This document shows positions 41,542-50,284 of a stretch of 64,000 nt of DNA, piece after piece. Each line of letters opens with the position of its first letter. The stretch's first letter is position 1. The stretch covers positions 620,001 through 684,000 of the forward strand of contig CAVSKI010000011.1 of assembly GCA_963728495.1 (NCBI GenBank), read 5' to 3'. The notes beneath the pieces are model-generated. The model had not been told where the DNA came from, did no database searches, and worked only from the letters and a program-made list of their open reading frames with translations. The position numbers were made by a program, and so were the translations under genes. Source of the stretch: JACVRW01 sp963728495 (GTDB taxonomy: Bacteria; Actinomycetota; Thermoleophilia; Solirubrobacterales; Thermoleophilaceae).

Positions 41542-42979
41542 ATGGCCACCGCGCAGGACACCCTCACCCGCGACAAGCTCTACATCGGAGGCGAGTGGGT
41601 CGAGCCTGACGGCTCCCGAATGATCGACGTGATCAATCCGGCCACCGAGGATGCGATCGGCCGCATCCCCGAGGGCACCGCCGAGGACGCCGACCGCGCG
41701 GTGCGCGCGGCACGCGCCGCCTTCGACTCTTGGTCGAGGCTCTCGCCACACGAGCGGGCGGGCTACTGCGAGGCCATCGGCGCGCAGCTGACCGAGCGCG
41801 GCGACGAGCTGGGCGCGCTGATCACCAGCGAGCTGGGCATGCCCCTCGGCCTGTCACGCACGATCCAGGCCGGACTTCCGGCGATGGGATTCTCGGCGAT
41901 GCCCGACCTGGTTGAGGAGATCGCCTGGGAGGAGGAGGTGGGCAACTCGCTGGTGGTGCGCGAGCCGGCGGGGGTGGTGGCGGCCATCACGCCCTGGAAC
42001 TACCCGCTCAACCAGATCGCCCTCAAGGTGGCGCCGGCCATGACCGCGGGCTGCACGGTGGTGGTCAAGCCGAGCGAGGTGGCGCCGCTCAACGCATTCG
42101 TGCTGGCGGAGGCCTGCGAGGCGGTCGGGCTGCCGGCCGGGGTGTTCAACCTCGTCACCGGCTACGGCGCGGTGGTGGGCGAGGCGATCGTCTCCCATCC
42201 CGAGACCGACATGGTTTCCTTCACGGGATCCACGCGCGCGGGGCGGCGCGTTTCCGAGCTGGCCGCGGCGCGGGTCAAGCCGGTCGCGGTGGAGCTGGGC
42301 GGCAAGTCACCCAATGTGATCCTCGACGACGCCGACCTCGAGAAGGCGGTGACCGACGGCGTGGGCAAGTGCTTTCTCAACTCCGGGCAGACCTGCAGCG
42401 CGCTCACGCGCATGCTCGTACCGCGCGAGCGCCTCGAGGCGGCGGAGGCGATCGCCGCCGCGGTGGCCGAGGCCTACACGCCGGGCGACCCCCTCGTGGA
42501 CGGCTCGGCCATGGGCCCGCTCGTATCCGACGTCCAGCGCGAGCGCGTGCGCGGGTACATCGAGAAGGGCGAGCAGGAGGGGGCGAAGCTCGTGACCGGA
42601 GGCGCTGACGCGCCGGAGGGCCTCGAGCAGGGCTATTTCGTGCGCCCGACCGTCTTCTCGCAGGTCACCACGGACATGACGATCGCCCAGGAGGAGATCT
42701 TCGGCCCGGTGCTGGCGATCATGCCCTACGAGGACGAGGAGGACGCCGTCCGAATCGCCAACGACAGCGAATACGGGCTGGCCGGAGGAGTGTGGTCGGC
42801 CGACGAGGAGCGCGCAAAGAAGGTGGCGGCGCGTATCCGTACGGGGCAGGTGGACGATCAACGGCGGCAGCTGGAACCCGATGGCGCCGTTCGGCGGCTA
42901 CAAGCAGTCGGGGCACGGGCGCGAGGCCGGGCTCTACGGCCTCGAGGAGTACCTCGTGACCAAGAGCCTGCAGCTGTAG
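41542..42979 (+). CDS. aldehyde dehydrogenase, frameshifted near the C-terminus
   Basis: An NAD(P)-dependent aldehyde dehydrogenase: ITPWNYPLNQIALKVAPAMT, the catalytic Glu in VELGGKSPN, the nucleophilic Cys in NSGQTCSALTRM, and EEIFGPVLAIMPYEDEEDAV. It is coherent to RTGQV; then one extra base at about 42853-42857 (GTGGACGATCAAC, where GTGGACATCAAC is expected) shifts the frame. In the corrected frame the usual ending follows (NGGSWNPMAPFGGYKQSG... to TAG 42977). As written, the product would end in unrelated residues at 42993. Substrate unknown. Confidence 0.88.
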
Positions 42980-43007
42980 CGGGGCGGGTGTAGGCGCGCG
43001 GCGCGTC

Positions 43008-43013
43008 TATACT
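43008..43013 (+). promoter_or_regulatory. candidate -10 of the rimP-nusA-infB operon
   Basis: TATACT in a GC-rich gap, about 95 bases before the rimP ATG and just upstream of the structured leader. It closely matches a sigma-70-type -10; the -35 is not clear. Confidence 0.6.
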
Positions 43014-43023
43014 CGACGTCTGA

Positions 43024-43092
43024 CTTTCAGCCGCACGCCGCCCTCTCGGGGGCGGCGCCTGAAGGTGGGCTTCATAGCCCACCTTCTTTTTT
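43024..43092 (+). terminator. leader hairpins with intrinsic terminator before rimP
   Basis: Hairpin 1 pairs CTTTCAG (43024) with CTGAAGG (43059), with an inner CGCCGCCC/GGGCGGCG stem. Hairpin 2 is GAAGGTGGGC (43061-43070) with GCCCACCTTC (43077-43086) followed by six Ts (43087-43092), a textbook intrinsic terminator. The two share GAAGG, so they compete. It sits between the operon promoter and rimP and could attenuate the whole translation operon. Confidence 0.78.
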
Positions 43093-43106
43093 GCACCAAC
43101 CCGAGC

Positions 43107-43616
43107 ATGCAGACCGACGCCCACACGCACACGATCGAGGAACGCCTCGCCTCCGCCGAGCCGGAGGTCGAGTTGCTCATGGTCGACAAGGTGGGCCCCG
43201 ACCGGCTGCGCCTGTTCATCGATCATCCCGACGGGGTATCGCTCGAACTGTGTGAGCGGGTCACCAACCACCTGCGCGATCTGCTCGTCGATTACGGGCT
43301 CGAGGTCTCCTCACCCGGACCCGAGCGGCCGCTCACCAAGCCCGATCACTTCCGCCGCTTCATCGGGCGCCGGGCCCGGGTGCGCCTGCGCGAGGCTCGC
43401 GAAGGGCATCGCAGCTTCACGGGCGAGTTGGTGGGCGCCTCCGACGACGAGGTGACCGTGGCCGCCGAAGAGGGAGTCGTCTCGATTCCCTACGCCGAGA
43501 TCAATCGCAGCAACCTCATGCCCGAAGCAGCCGGCTGGCCGGCTGCGCAGGGTAGAGACGGGAGGGAAACGGATGACGAAGGAGATCGTCGAGGCCGTCG
43601 GCGTACTCGAGCGTGA
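43107..43616 (+). CDS. rimP: ribosome maturation factor RimP
   Basis: A 30S assembly factor. Core motifs are the acidic N-terminal domain ending LRLFIDHPDGVSLELCERVT, LEVSSPGPERPLTKPDHFRR, FIGRRARVRLRE and the SH3-like end VVSIPYAEINRSNLMPE. RimP would normally stop about there; instead a palindromic repeat follows and the frame runs on 30 residues, overlapping nusA by 44 bases. The start is ATG 43107, 15 bases after the leader terminator. Confidence 0.92.
   Translation: MQTDAHTHTIEERLASAEPEVELLMVDKVGPDRLRLFIDHPDGVSLELCERVTNHLRDLLVDYGLEVSSPGPERPLTKPDHFRRFIGRRARVRLREAREGHRSFTGELVGASDDEVTVAAEEGVVSIPYAEINRSNLMPEAAGWPAAQGRDGRETDDEGDRRGRRRTRA
43524..43549 (+). repeat. palindromic repeat, copy c (3' end of rimP)
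   Basis: GAAGC-AGCCGGC-TG-GCCGGCT-GCGCA: stem 43527-43535 with 43538-43546. The stem differs from the other copies but pairs perfectly, and the GAAGC/GCGCA flanks are kept. It extends the RimP reading frame past its usual end. Confidence 0.7.
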
Positions 43617-45096
43617 GAAGGGAATCTCCGCTGACCGCCTCATGGCCGCGCTGGAGGACGCGCTGCTCTCGGCCTACAAGAAGACCCAGGAAGCCGCTCA
43701 GTACGCCCGCGTCGAGGTCGACCGCGACAGCGGCGACTTCCGCGTCTATGAGCTGATCCTGCCCCCGGACCTCGAGGAGCAGCTGCTCGACGAGGTCGAG
43801 GAGGAGGCGGGCGAGCCGACCGTCGACCCCGAGACCGGCGAGATGGTCTACCCCGAGCCGCCCGAGATCGACCAGGAGCGGCTATTGCAGTACCGCGACC
43901 AGATCGAGGAGCACGACGTCACCCCGGACGACTTCGGCCGGATCGCGGCTCAGACCGCCAAGCAGGTGATCCTGCAGCGCATCCGCGAGGCCGAGCGGGA
44001 CATGATGTTCAACGAGTACCAGGACCGCGTGGGCGAGCTGATCACCGGCATCGTCCAGCAGTCGGACTCGCGCTACACGCTCGTGCAGTTGCGCGAGCGG
44101 GTGGAGGCGCTGCTACCCCGCGGCGAGCAGGTCCACGGCGAGCGCTATGACCACGGCCAGCGCGTGAAGGCCATCATCACCGACGTCTCCAACCAGGCCA
44201 AGGGCCCGTCGATCATCGTGTCCCGGCGCTCGCCCGAGTTGATCAGGTCGCTGTTCGAGCTCGAGGTACCCGAGATCGCCGACGGGCTGGTGGAGATCCA
44301 GAACGTCGCCCGCGAGCCCGGCTACCGCTCGAAGATCGCCGTGGTCTCGCACGCTTCCGGCGTGGACCCGGTCGGGGCGTGCGTGGGGCCGCGCGGCTCG
44401 CGAGTGCGGATGGTGGTGTCCGAGCTGCGGGGCGAGAAGATCGACATCATCCCCTTCAACGAGGAGCCGGCGCGCTTCGTGGCGAAGGCGCTCTCGCCCG
44501 CACGCGTGCGCGAGGTGCTCGTGGACGACGAGGCCCGGCAGGCCACCGTGATCGTGCCTGACGACCAGCTCTCGCTGGCCATCGGCAAGGACGGGCTCAA
44601 CGCCCGGCTCGCCGCCCGGCTGACCGGCTGGCGCGTCGACATCCGCTCCGAGACGGAGTTCGCCGAGGAGGAGGCGACGATGGGCTACGACGAGGAAGAG
44701 GTGAGCGGGCGCTGTGCGGCCATTCTGGCCAACGGCAAGCGTTGTCCCAACGCCTCGCTGCCCGGGTCGCGCTACTGCGGCCTGCCCGCCCATCAGGCGC
44801 TGACCGAGCAGCCCACCGACTACGTGGTGCCCCCCGAGGAGGGCGGTGCCGAGGCCGTGGAGGACGACGCGGTCGAGGACGAGGCGGTGGAGGACGAGGG
44901 GGTCGTCGAAGAAGTGGTGGCCGAAGCGCCCTCCGCGGAGGAGCTGCTGGAAGGCCAGCCCTCGGTGGAGGACGTGATCGCGGAAGAGCCCACGGTCGAG
45001 GAGGTCGTGGCGGACCCGGTGACCGAGCCGGTTACGGATTCCGCGGTCGAGGACCCGCCGGTCGAGGAGCCCGCGGTCGAGGAAGAGGAGTCGTAG
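43573..45096 (+). CDS. nusA: transcription factor NusA with C-terminal zinc-finger-like extension
   Basis: A transcription elongation and termination factor. It has the N-terminal domain (VEAVGVLEREKGISADRLMA, LEDALLSAYKK), an S1 domain (GELITGIVQQ), then two KH domains (GVDPVGACVGPRGSRVRMVV, LSLAIGKDGLNARLAARLTG). After the KH region comes a C-x9-C-x10-C-x4-H cluster (Cys381, Cys391, Cys402, His407; GRCAAILANGKRC... RYCGLPAH) and a ~90-residue acidic Glu/Val-rich tail. The KH-containing body is standard; the Cys/His module and long acidic tail are unusual for NusA. Confidence 0.94.
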   Translation: MTKEIVEAVGVLEREKGISADRLMAALEDALLSAYKKTQEAAQYARVEVDRDSGDFRVYELILPPDLEEQLLDEVEEEAGEPTVDPETGEMVYPEPPEIDQERLLQYRDQIEEHDVTPDDFGRIAAQTAKQVILQRIREAERDMMFNEYQDRVGELITGIVQQSDSRYTLVQLRERVEALLPRGEQVHGERYDHGQRVKAIITDVSNQAKGPSIIVSRRSPELIRSLFELEVPEIADGLVEIQNVAREPGYRSKIAVVSHASGVDPVGACVGPRGSRVRMVVSELRGEKIDIIPFNEEPARFVAKALSPARVREVLVDDEARQATVIVPDDQLSLAIGKDGLNARLAARLTGWRVDIRSETEFAEEEATMGYDEEEVSGRCAAILANGKRCPNASLPGSRYCGLPAHQALTEQPTDYVVPPEEGGAEAVEDDAVEDEAVEDEGVVEEVVAEAPSAEELLEGQPSVEDVIAEEPTVEEVVADPVTEPVTDSAVEDPPVEEPAVEEEES

Positions 45097-45362
45097 ATCC
45101 GCTGCGTCGCTGCGTCGGCTGCCGGCGCTCGCTGCCCAAGGGCGAGTTGCTGCGGCTGGTGCGCGACGAGACCGGCGAGGTCCGCCCGGACCCGACCGGC
45201 CGTGCGGAGGGGCGTGGCGCATACGTGTGCGACCGCCCGCAGTGTGCAAAAAGATTGGCCGAGGGCCGGCCGCTCGCGCGAGCGTTCCGGAGTTCGGTAA
45301 CTGTCCAACAGGAGACCATAGAATTAGTTTGCGAATGGCAAAGAAGCGCGTTCACGAGATAG
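45093..45362 (+). CDS. ylxR: YlxR-family RNA-binding protein, non-canonical start
   Basis: A DUF448/YlxR protein typical between nusA and infB: RRCVGCRRSLPKGELLRLVR, then GRGAYVCDRPQCAKRLAEGR. No ATG, GTG or TTG is in frame close to the conserved start. The best-placed codon is GTA 45093 (before DPLRRCVGC), overlapping the nusA stop as GTAG, with CTG 45102 the alternative. The end overlaps infB by 28 bases. YlxR proteins are associated with RNase P or RNA binding. Confidence 0.82.
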   Translation, partial: VDPLRRCVGCRRSLPKGELLRLVRDETGEVRPDPTGRAEGRGAYVCDRPQCAKRLAEGRPLARAFRSSVTVQQETIELVCEWQRSAFTR

Positions 45363-47797
45363 CGAAAGAACGGGGCATCACCAGCAAGGAGGCCCTGGAG
45401 GTCCTGCGCAAAGCGGGCCTCGAAGTGAAGGTCGCCGCCTCCAGCGTGGAGGAGGCCGACGCCGCGCGGGCCTTTGGCAACGGCGCCGGCGCGAGCGCCC
45501 CCGCCGCAGAGCCCGCGAAGGCGGCCGCCGCGCCGAAAGCTCAGCCGGAGAAAGCTCAGCCGGAGAAGACTCCCTCGAAAAAGGCTGCGTCGCAGCGCGA
45601 GAGTGGGCCGCCGCAGGCGCGTCCGGGGATCCAGCCGCCCGCGAACGAGCCCGTCCGGCGTGCCGGCCCCGAGGGCCGCGGCCCGCGCATCCTCCAGGAT
45701 GCCCCGCCGCCCCAACCCGAGCGTCCCCAGCAGGACGATCGACAGAGCGGCGGTCGTGGTCCGTCGGGGCCGAGCGATTCCCGGGGAGCACCCGGTGGTG
45801 GAGCCCAGAGCGCCGACGGCGGTCCGCGTCCCGCACGCGGCGGCCGCGGCGAGGCCGGCGGTCAGGGCGGCCGGCGGCGCCGTGTGGTGATCGACTCGCA
45901 GGCCGCCCGACGCGACCGGGTGCCGCCCCCGCCGCAGCAGCCCGCCCGGCGCGGACGCGGCCGGCGGCGACGCCCGCAGTGGGTCGAGCCCGATCTCGAG
46001 GCGGAGGCGCGCGCGAAGCTGGAGGCCGAGCAGGCCGAGGATCCAGCGGTCTCGGTGCGCTCCGGTTCGACGGTCAAGGAGGTGGCCGAATCACTCCAGC
46101 TCTCCTCGCCCGAGGTGATCAAGAAGCTGATGGAGCTGGGCGAGATGGCCACTCTCACACAGACCCTTTCCGACGAGGCCATCGAGGTGCTCGCCGAGTC
46201 CTTCGACAAGAAGGTCGACATGGTCGGCGCGGCGGAGTCCGAGGACGACGATCCCGTCTACGAGGACACCGACGAGGAGCTGGTCGACCGCCCGCCGGTG
46301 ATCACGATCATGGGCCACGTCGACCACGGCAAGACTTCGCTGCTCGACGCCATCCGCGAGACGGAGGTGGCGGCGGGCGAGGCCGGCGGCATCACTCAGC
46401 ACATCGGCGCCTACCAGGTCAGTCACGACGGCCACCTCATCACCTTCCTCGACACCCCCGGCCACGAGGCCTTCACGGCCATGCGAGCCCGCGGGGCCAA
46501 GGTCACGGACATCGCCGTGATCGTGGTGGCCGCCGACGACGGCGTGATGCCGCAGACCGTCGAGGCCATCGATCACGCCAAGGCGGCCGAGGTGCCGGTG
46601 ATGGTGGCGGTTAACAAGATCGACAAGGAGGGCGCGGACCCCAACCGGGTGCGTGGCGAGCTGGCCCAGCAGGGGCTCACGCCGGCGGACTGGGGCGGCG
46701 ACACCGAGTTCGTCGACGTGTCGGCCAAGACCCACCAGAACCTCGAGGACCTGCTCGAGACGCTCGTGACCCTCGCCGAGATCCAGGAGCTGAAGGCAAA
46801 CCCGGACACCGAGGCCAGCGGTTTCGTGATCGAGTCGAAGCTCGATCCCGGCCGCGGCGCGGTGGTGACCCTGCTGGTCCTTCGCGGCCGCATGCAGGTG
46901 GGCGACGCGGTGGTGGCCGGCGACCACCAGGGCCGCGTCAAGGCCATGCACGACTTCCGCGGGCAGCGCCTCGAGGAGGCCACGCCCGGCATGCCGGTTG
47001 AGATCCTTGGCTTCGACGGCGTGCCCGGAGCGGGCGAGCACTTCCGTGTGGTTGCCAACGAGCGCGAGGCGCGCCGAGTGGCCAACGAGCGCGGCATCCG
47101 CCTCAAGCAGGAGGCGATCGCGCGCCAGTCGCGCCGCCGCGTCTCGCTCGAGGACGTGCTGGCGCGGGCCGAGCGGGGCGACAAGGAGCTCAACCTGGTC
47201 GTCAAGGCCGACGTCGCGGGGTCGCTCGAGGCCCTGGCCGACGAGATCGCCCGCCTGCCTCACGAGCAGGTCACGGTCAACATCATCCGCGACGGCGTGG
47301 GCGGCATCTCCGAGTCGGACATCATGCTCGCCGCGGCCTCCGACGCCGTGGTGATCGGCTTCAACGTGCGCCCGGTCGGCAACGCCGCCCAGGTGGCAGA
47401 CCAGGAAGGCGTCGAGATCCGCACCTACTCGGTGATCTACAAGATCCTCGAGGAGATGCGGGCGGCGATGGAGGGAATGCTCGAAGCCGTTGCTGTCGAG
47501 GAGCAGATCGCTCGCGTCGAGGTGCGGGCGACGTTCAAGGCCTCGCGCGTGGGCACGATCGCCGGCTCGTACGTGACCGAGGGGACCGTGCGCCGCGGCG
47601 CGCAGTGTCGCTTGGTGCGCGACGGGACGGTGATCTACGACGGGCGAATCGGGTCGCTGCGGCGCTTCAAGGATGACGTGCGCGAGGTCACGTCCGGCAT
47701 GGAGTGCGGAATCGTGCTCGAGAACTACCCCGACCCCAAGGAGGGGGATGTGATCGAGGTCTACGAGACGAGACAGGTGGAGCAGACGCTTTCGTAG
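45335..47797 (+). CDS. infB: translation initiation factor IF-2
   Basis: An 820-residue initiation GTPase. The N-terminal IF2 repeat domain (KKRVHEIAKERGITSKEALE) is followed by a long Pro/Gly/Arg-rich linker to about residue 220. The G domain then follows with G1 GHVDHGKT, G3 DTPGHEAF and G4 NKID, and the beta-barrel and C-terminal domains end EGDVIEVYETRQVEQTLS. The factor delivers fMet-tRNA to the ribosome. ATG 45335 gives the family's standard start MAKKRVHEIA. Confidence 0.96.
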   Translation: MAKKRVHEIAKERGITSKEALEVLRKAGLEVKVAASSVEEADAARAFGNGAGASAPAAEPAKAAAAPKAQPEKAQPEKTPSKKAASQRESGPPQARPGIQPPANEPVRRAGPEGRGPRILQDAPPPQPERPQQDDRQSGGRGPSGPSDSRGAPGGGAQSADGGPRPARGGRGEAGGQGGRRRRVVIDSQAARRDRVPPPPQQPARRGRGRRRRPQWVEPDLEAEARAKLEAEQAEDPAVSVRSGSTVKEVAESLQLSSPEVIKKLMELGEMATLTQTLSDEAIEVLAESFDKKVDMVGAAESEDDDPVYEDTDEELVDRPPVITIMGHVDHGKTSLLDAIRETEVAAGEAGGITQHIGAYQVSHDGHLITFLDTPGHEAFTAMRARGAKVTDIAVIVVAADDGVMPQTVEAIDHAKAAEVPVMVAVNKIDKEGADPNRVRGELAQQGLTPADWGGDTEFVDVSAKTHQNLEDLLETLVTLAEIQELKANPDTEASGFVIESKLDPGRGAVVTLLVLRGRMQVGDAVVAGDHQGRVKAMHDFRGQRLEEATPGMPVEILGFDGVPGAGEHFRVVANEREARRVANERGIRLKQEAIARQSRRRVSLEDVLARAERGDKELNLVVKADVAGSLEALADEIARLPHEQVTVNIIRDGVGGISESDIMLAAASDAVVIGFNVRPVGNAAQVADQEGVEIRTYSVIYKILEEMRAAMEGMLEAVAVEEQIARVEVRATFKASRVGTIAGSYVTEGTVRRGAQCRLVRDGTVIYDGRIGSLRRFKDDVREVTSGMECGIVLENYPDPKEGDVIEVYETRQVEQTLS

Positions 47798-47800
47798 CGC

Positions 47801-47828
47801 GAAGCGCCCGGCTCTGCCGGGTGCGCAG
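47801..47828 (+). repeat. palindromic repeat, copy d (after infB)
   Basis: GAAGC-GCCCGGC-TCT-GCCGGGT-GCGCAG: stem 47804-47812 with 47816-47824 (one G-T pair). It lies in the 39-base gap between the infB stop and the DUF503 gene, the only intergenic copy in the window. Confidence 0.7.
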
Positions 47829-47836
47829 CGATTGCT

Positions 47837-48139
47837 ATGGGCCCGTATCTCTGCCTCCTCGAGATTCACCTGCACTTCCCGACCAACGGAAGCCTCAAGG
47901 GCAAGCGCAAGGAGCTGTCCTCGCTGAAGGCCCAGCTGCGACGCCGCTTCGGCGCATCGGTGGCCGAGACCGATCATCACGATCTCTGGCAGCGCTCCAC
48001 TCTCACGGCGGCCTTGGTGGGAAGTGATGCAAAACCGCTGCGTGACGCGGCAATGAGCATGGAGCGCTTCGTGCTGGGCAGGTTTCCCGAAGGGGCACGC
48101 GTGGAGATTCAAATGGTATCCCGAGCAGACCTCTATTAG
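47837..48139 (+). CDS. DUF503 (YlxP-like) protein
   Basis: A 100-residue protein of the DUF503/YlxP family: LCLLEIHLHFPTNGSLKGKR, RRFGASVAETDHHDLWQRST, LGRFPEGARVEIQ. It is usually found between infB and rbfA as here; linked in the family to 30S ribosome biogenesis, with exact role unclear. It is one base from rbfA. Confidence 0.88.
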   Translation: MGPYLCLLEIHLHFPTNGSLKGKRKELSSLKAQLRRRFGASVAETDHHDLWQRSTLTAALVGSDAKPLRDAAMSMERFVLGRFPEGARVEIQMVSRADLY

Positions 48140-48140
48140 G

Positions 48141-48485
48141 ATGGCCACCGACCGCATGAGGAGAGTGAACGAGGCGGTTCGCGAGGTCCTCTCGGCACGG
48201 ATTGCCGAGGGCCTCAAAGATCCGCGCATTGGATTCGTGACCGTGACCTCCGTGAAAACCAGCTCTGATTTGCGCCAGGCACATGTCTATGTGAGCGTGC
48301 TCGGCGACGAGTCCGACCGTGAGGAGACGCTCGCCGGCCTGGCCTCGGCCCACGGGGTGCTTCAGCAGGCGATCGCCCACGAACTGCGCATGAAGAGAAC
48401 GCCCACCCTGCAGTTCGTCTTCGACGAGTCGATCGGCCGCGGCATGAGGATTTCCGAGCTGCTTGACGAAGAGCGAGACTCGTGA
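48141..48485 (+). CDS. rbfA: ribosome-binding factor A
   Basis: A 114-residue KH-like 30S maturation factor: DRMRRVNEAVREVLSARIAE, GLKDPRIGFVTVTSVKTSSD, LRQAHVYVSVLG, and C-terminal RMKRTPTLQFVFDESIGRGM. Standard length. Its stop overlaps the GTG of the next gene. Confidence 0.94.
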   Translation: MATDRMRRVNEAVREVLSARIAEGLKDPRIGFVTVTSVKTSSDLRQAHVYVSVLGDESDREETLAGLASAHGVLQQAIAHELRMKRTPTLQFVFDESIGRGMRISELLDEERDS

Positions 48486-49477
48486 GCATCGCCACCGAAC
48501 ACGAGGCCGTGCTCGCGGAGCTGCGCACCGCGGACAAGCTCCTGCTGACCACTCACGAGAACCCGGACGGCGATGCCCTGGGGTCGCTGCTCGCCATGCA
48601 GTGGATTCTCGAGCAGCTCGGAAAGCAGAGCGTCATGTACATGTCGCCCGACGAGTTTCCGCTGCCCTGGGAGTACCGGGCCTGGACCTTCGACGGGATC
48701 GCCGGGGCCCCGCCGGCCGACGTGGCCGAGCGAACGATCGTGTTCCTCGACTGCGGCAACATCGATCGCATGCCGGTCGACTTCCTCCAGCAGGACGGCC
48801 TGCACATCCTCAACATCGACCATCACCACGACAACACCCGCTTCGGCACGGTGAACCTGGTCGCGCCCGAGGCCTCGTGCACCGCCGAGATCGTGTACCG
48901 CCTGGCCAAGGATCTCGGAGTGGAGATCACGCCGCCGATCGCCGACGCGCTGTACACCGGGCTCGTGACCGACACCGGAAAGTTCATGTACGAGAACACC
49001 ACCCCCGAGGCACACCGCATGGCGGCCGAGCTGATCGAGTTCGGAGTCGAGCCGCACCAGGTGCACCGCCGTCTGTACGAGGATCTCCCCTTCCGGCGCC
49101 TGCAGCTCCTCGAGCGAGCGCTGGCCAGCGTCGAGCGCCATGACGAGGGCACGATCACGGTCGCTCACCTGGTCAAGGACGACTACGCCGCCACGGGAGC
49201 CACGGAGCAGGACTCCGAGGGCGTGGTCGACCACATGCGCGCCGTCGAGGGAACCGCCGTGGCCGTGCTGGTGCGGGAATTGCTCTCCGACGGCCGCGAT
49301 GGCCTGCGCAAGGTGAGCCTGCGGGCCACGGACGGGCGGGTCGACGTCTCGCGGGTCGCACGCGACTTCGGTGGCGGGGGTCATCCGCAGGCTGCAGGCT
49401 TCTCGACCCCCTTGGCTTTTCCCGAGCTGGTCGAGCGGCTGCGCCGGCTCGTTCGCGAGCAGCTGCAGCACGTCTAG
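48482..49477 (+). CDS. nrnA: DHH-family bifunctional oligoribonuclease/pAp phosphatase
   Basis: A 331-residue DHH-DHHA1 phosphoesterase of the NrnA type. Metal motifs are TTHENPDGDALGSLLAM (DxD), FLDCGNIDR, NIDHHHDNTRFG (DHH) and TGLVTDTGKF. The C-terminal DHHA1 domain ends with GGGGHPQAAGF. It degrades very short RNAs and pAp. GTG 48482 overlaps rbfA; the position before truB is common. Confidence 0.92.
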   Translation: MSIATEHEAVLAELRTADKLLLTTHENPDGDALGSLLAMQWILEQLGKQSVMYMSPDEFPLPWEYRAWTFDGIAGAPPADVAERTIVFLDCGNIDRMPVDFLQQDGLHILNIDHHHDNTRFGTVNLVAPEASCTAEIVYRLAKDLGVEITPPIADALYTGLVTDTGKFMYENTTPEAHRMAAELIEFGVEPHQVHRRLYEDLPFRRLQLLERALASVERHDEGTITVAHLVKDDYAATGATEQDSEGVVDHMRAVEGTAVAVLVRELLSDGRDGLRKVSLRATDGRVDVSRVARDFGGGGHPQAAGFSTPLAFPELVERLRRLVREQLQHV

Positions 49478-49480
49478 ACG

Positions 49481-50284
49481 GTGGGCCCGTCCGGCGTCCT
49501 GCTCCGCGCAAAGCCGGCGGGGGTCACCTCGCATGACGTGGTGGCGCAGGTGCGCCGCGCACTGCCGCGCGGCACTCGAGTGGGCCACGCCGGGACGCTG
49601 GACCCTTTCGCCACGGGGCTGTTGCTCGTGCTGGTCGGCCGCGCCACGCGCGCGCAGCGCTTCCTGGTCGCGCTGCCGAAGACCTACCGAGCCGTGGCCA
49701 GGTTGGGCTGGGTATCGGACACCGGCGATCGTGACGGCGAGCTTGTTCACACGGGCCGCCTGCCCGACGAGCTGGCGATCCCGGTCGGCGAGCAGCAGCA
49801 ACGTCCGCCCGCCTACTCGGCGGTCAAGGTAAAGGGCGAGCGCGCGTACGAGCTCGCGCGGCGTGGGGAGGAGGTGGAGCTCGAGCCCCGGCCGGTGACG
49901 GTCCACCGCGCCGAGCTGCTGTGGCGGGAGGCCGACAGGGCCGCGTTCGAGATCGAGTGCTCGACCGGCACCTATGTGCGCACTCTCATCGCCGATCTGG
50001 GCGACGCCTACTGCGAGGAGCTCGAGCGCACGGCGGTCGGTCCCTTCCGCCTCGAGCACGCGAAGGACGAGGACACTCTGGTGCCCCTCGGAGACGCGCT
50101 GGCGTTTCTGCCCGAGCGGCGCCTCGAAGCGAGCGAGGCCCGCGCGGTCAGCCATGGCCGGCGGATCGCGCGCGGGTCCGCGGCCGACGGCCCGGTGCGA
50201 CTCCAGGCCGACGATGGCCTGATCGCGATCGGCGAGTCGCGCGATAAGGAGATCCAGCCCGTCGTAGTGTTCGCGCCCGGATGA
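49481..50284 (+). CDS. truB: tRNA pseudouridine(55) synthase TruB, shortened
   Basis: Makes pseudouridine 55 in the T loop of tRNAs. Catalytic motif VGHAGTLDPFATGLLLVLVG (with the Asp), YRAVARLGWVSDTGDRDGEL, RPPAYSAVKVKGERAYELAR and STGTYVRTLIADLG are present, with a PUA-like C-terminus. Between DGELVHTG and QRPPAYSAVKV only about 20 residues occur, fewer than the usual thumb-like insertion (which normally contains a ..F.G.I.Q.PP segment). The core is intact, so it is likely functional. Confidence 0.92.
   Translation: MGPSGVLLRAKPAGVTSHDVVAQVRRALPRGTRVGHAGTLDPFATGLLLVLVGRATRAQRFLVALPKTYRAVARLGWVSDTGDRDGELVHTGRLPDELAIPVGEQQQRPPAYSAVKVKGERAYELARRGEEVELEPRPVTVHRAELLWREADRAAFEIECSTGTYVRTLIADLGDAYCEELERTAVGPFRLEHAKDEDTLVPLGDALAFLPERRLEASEARAVSHGRRIARGSAADGPVRLQADDGLIAIGESRDKEIQPVVVFAPG

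Noticed and set aside
46091..48229. A long minus-strand open frame opposite infB, rbfA and the DUF503 gene
   Set aside because: Mirror of three well-supported genes with no ribosome site or motifs of its own.
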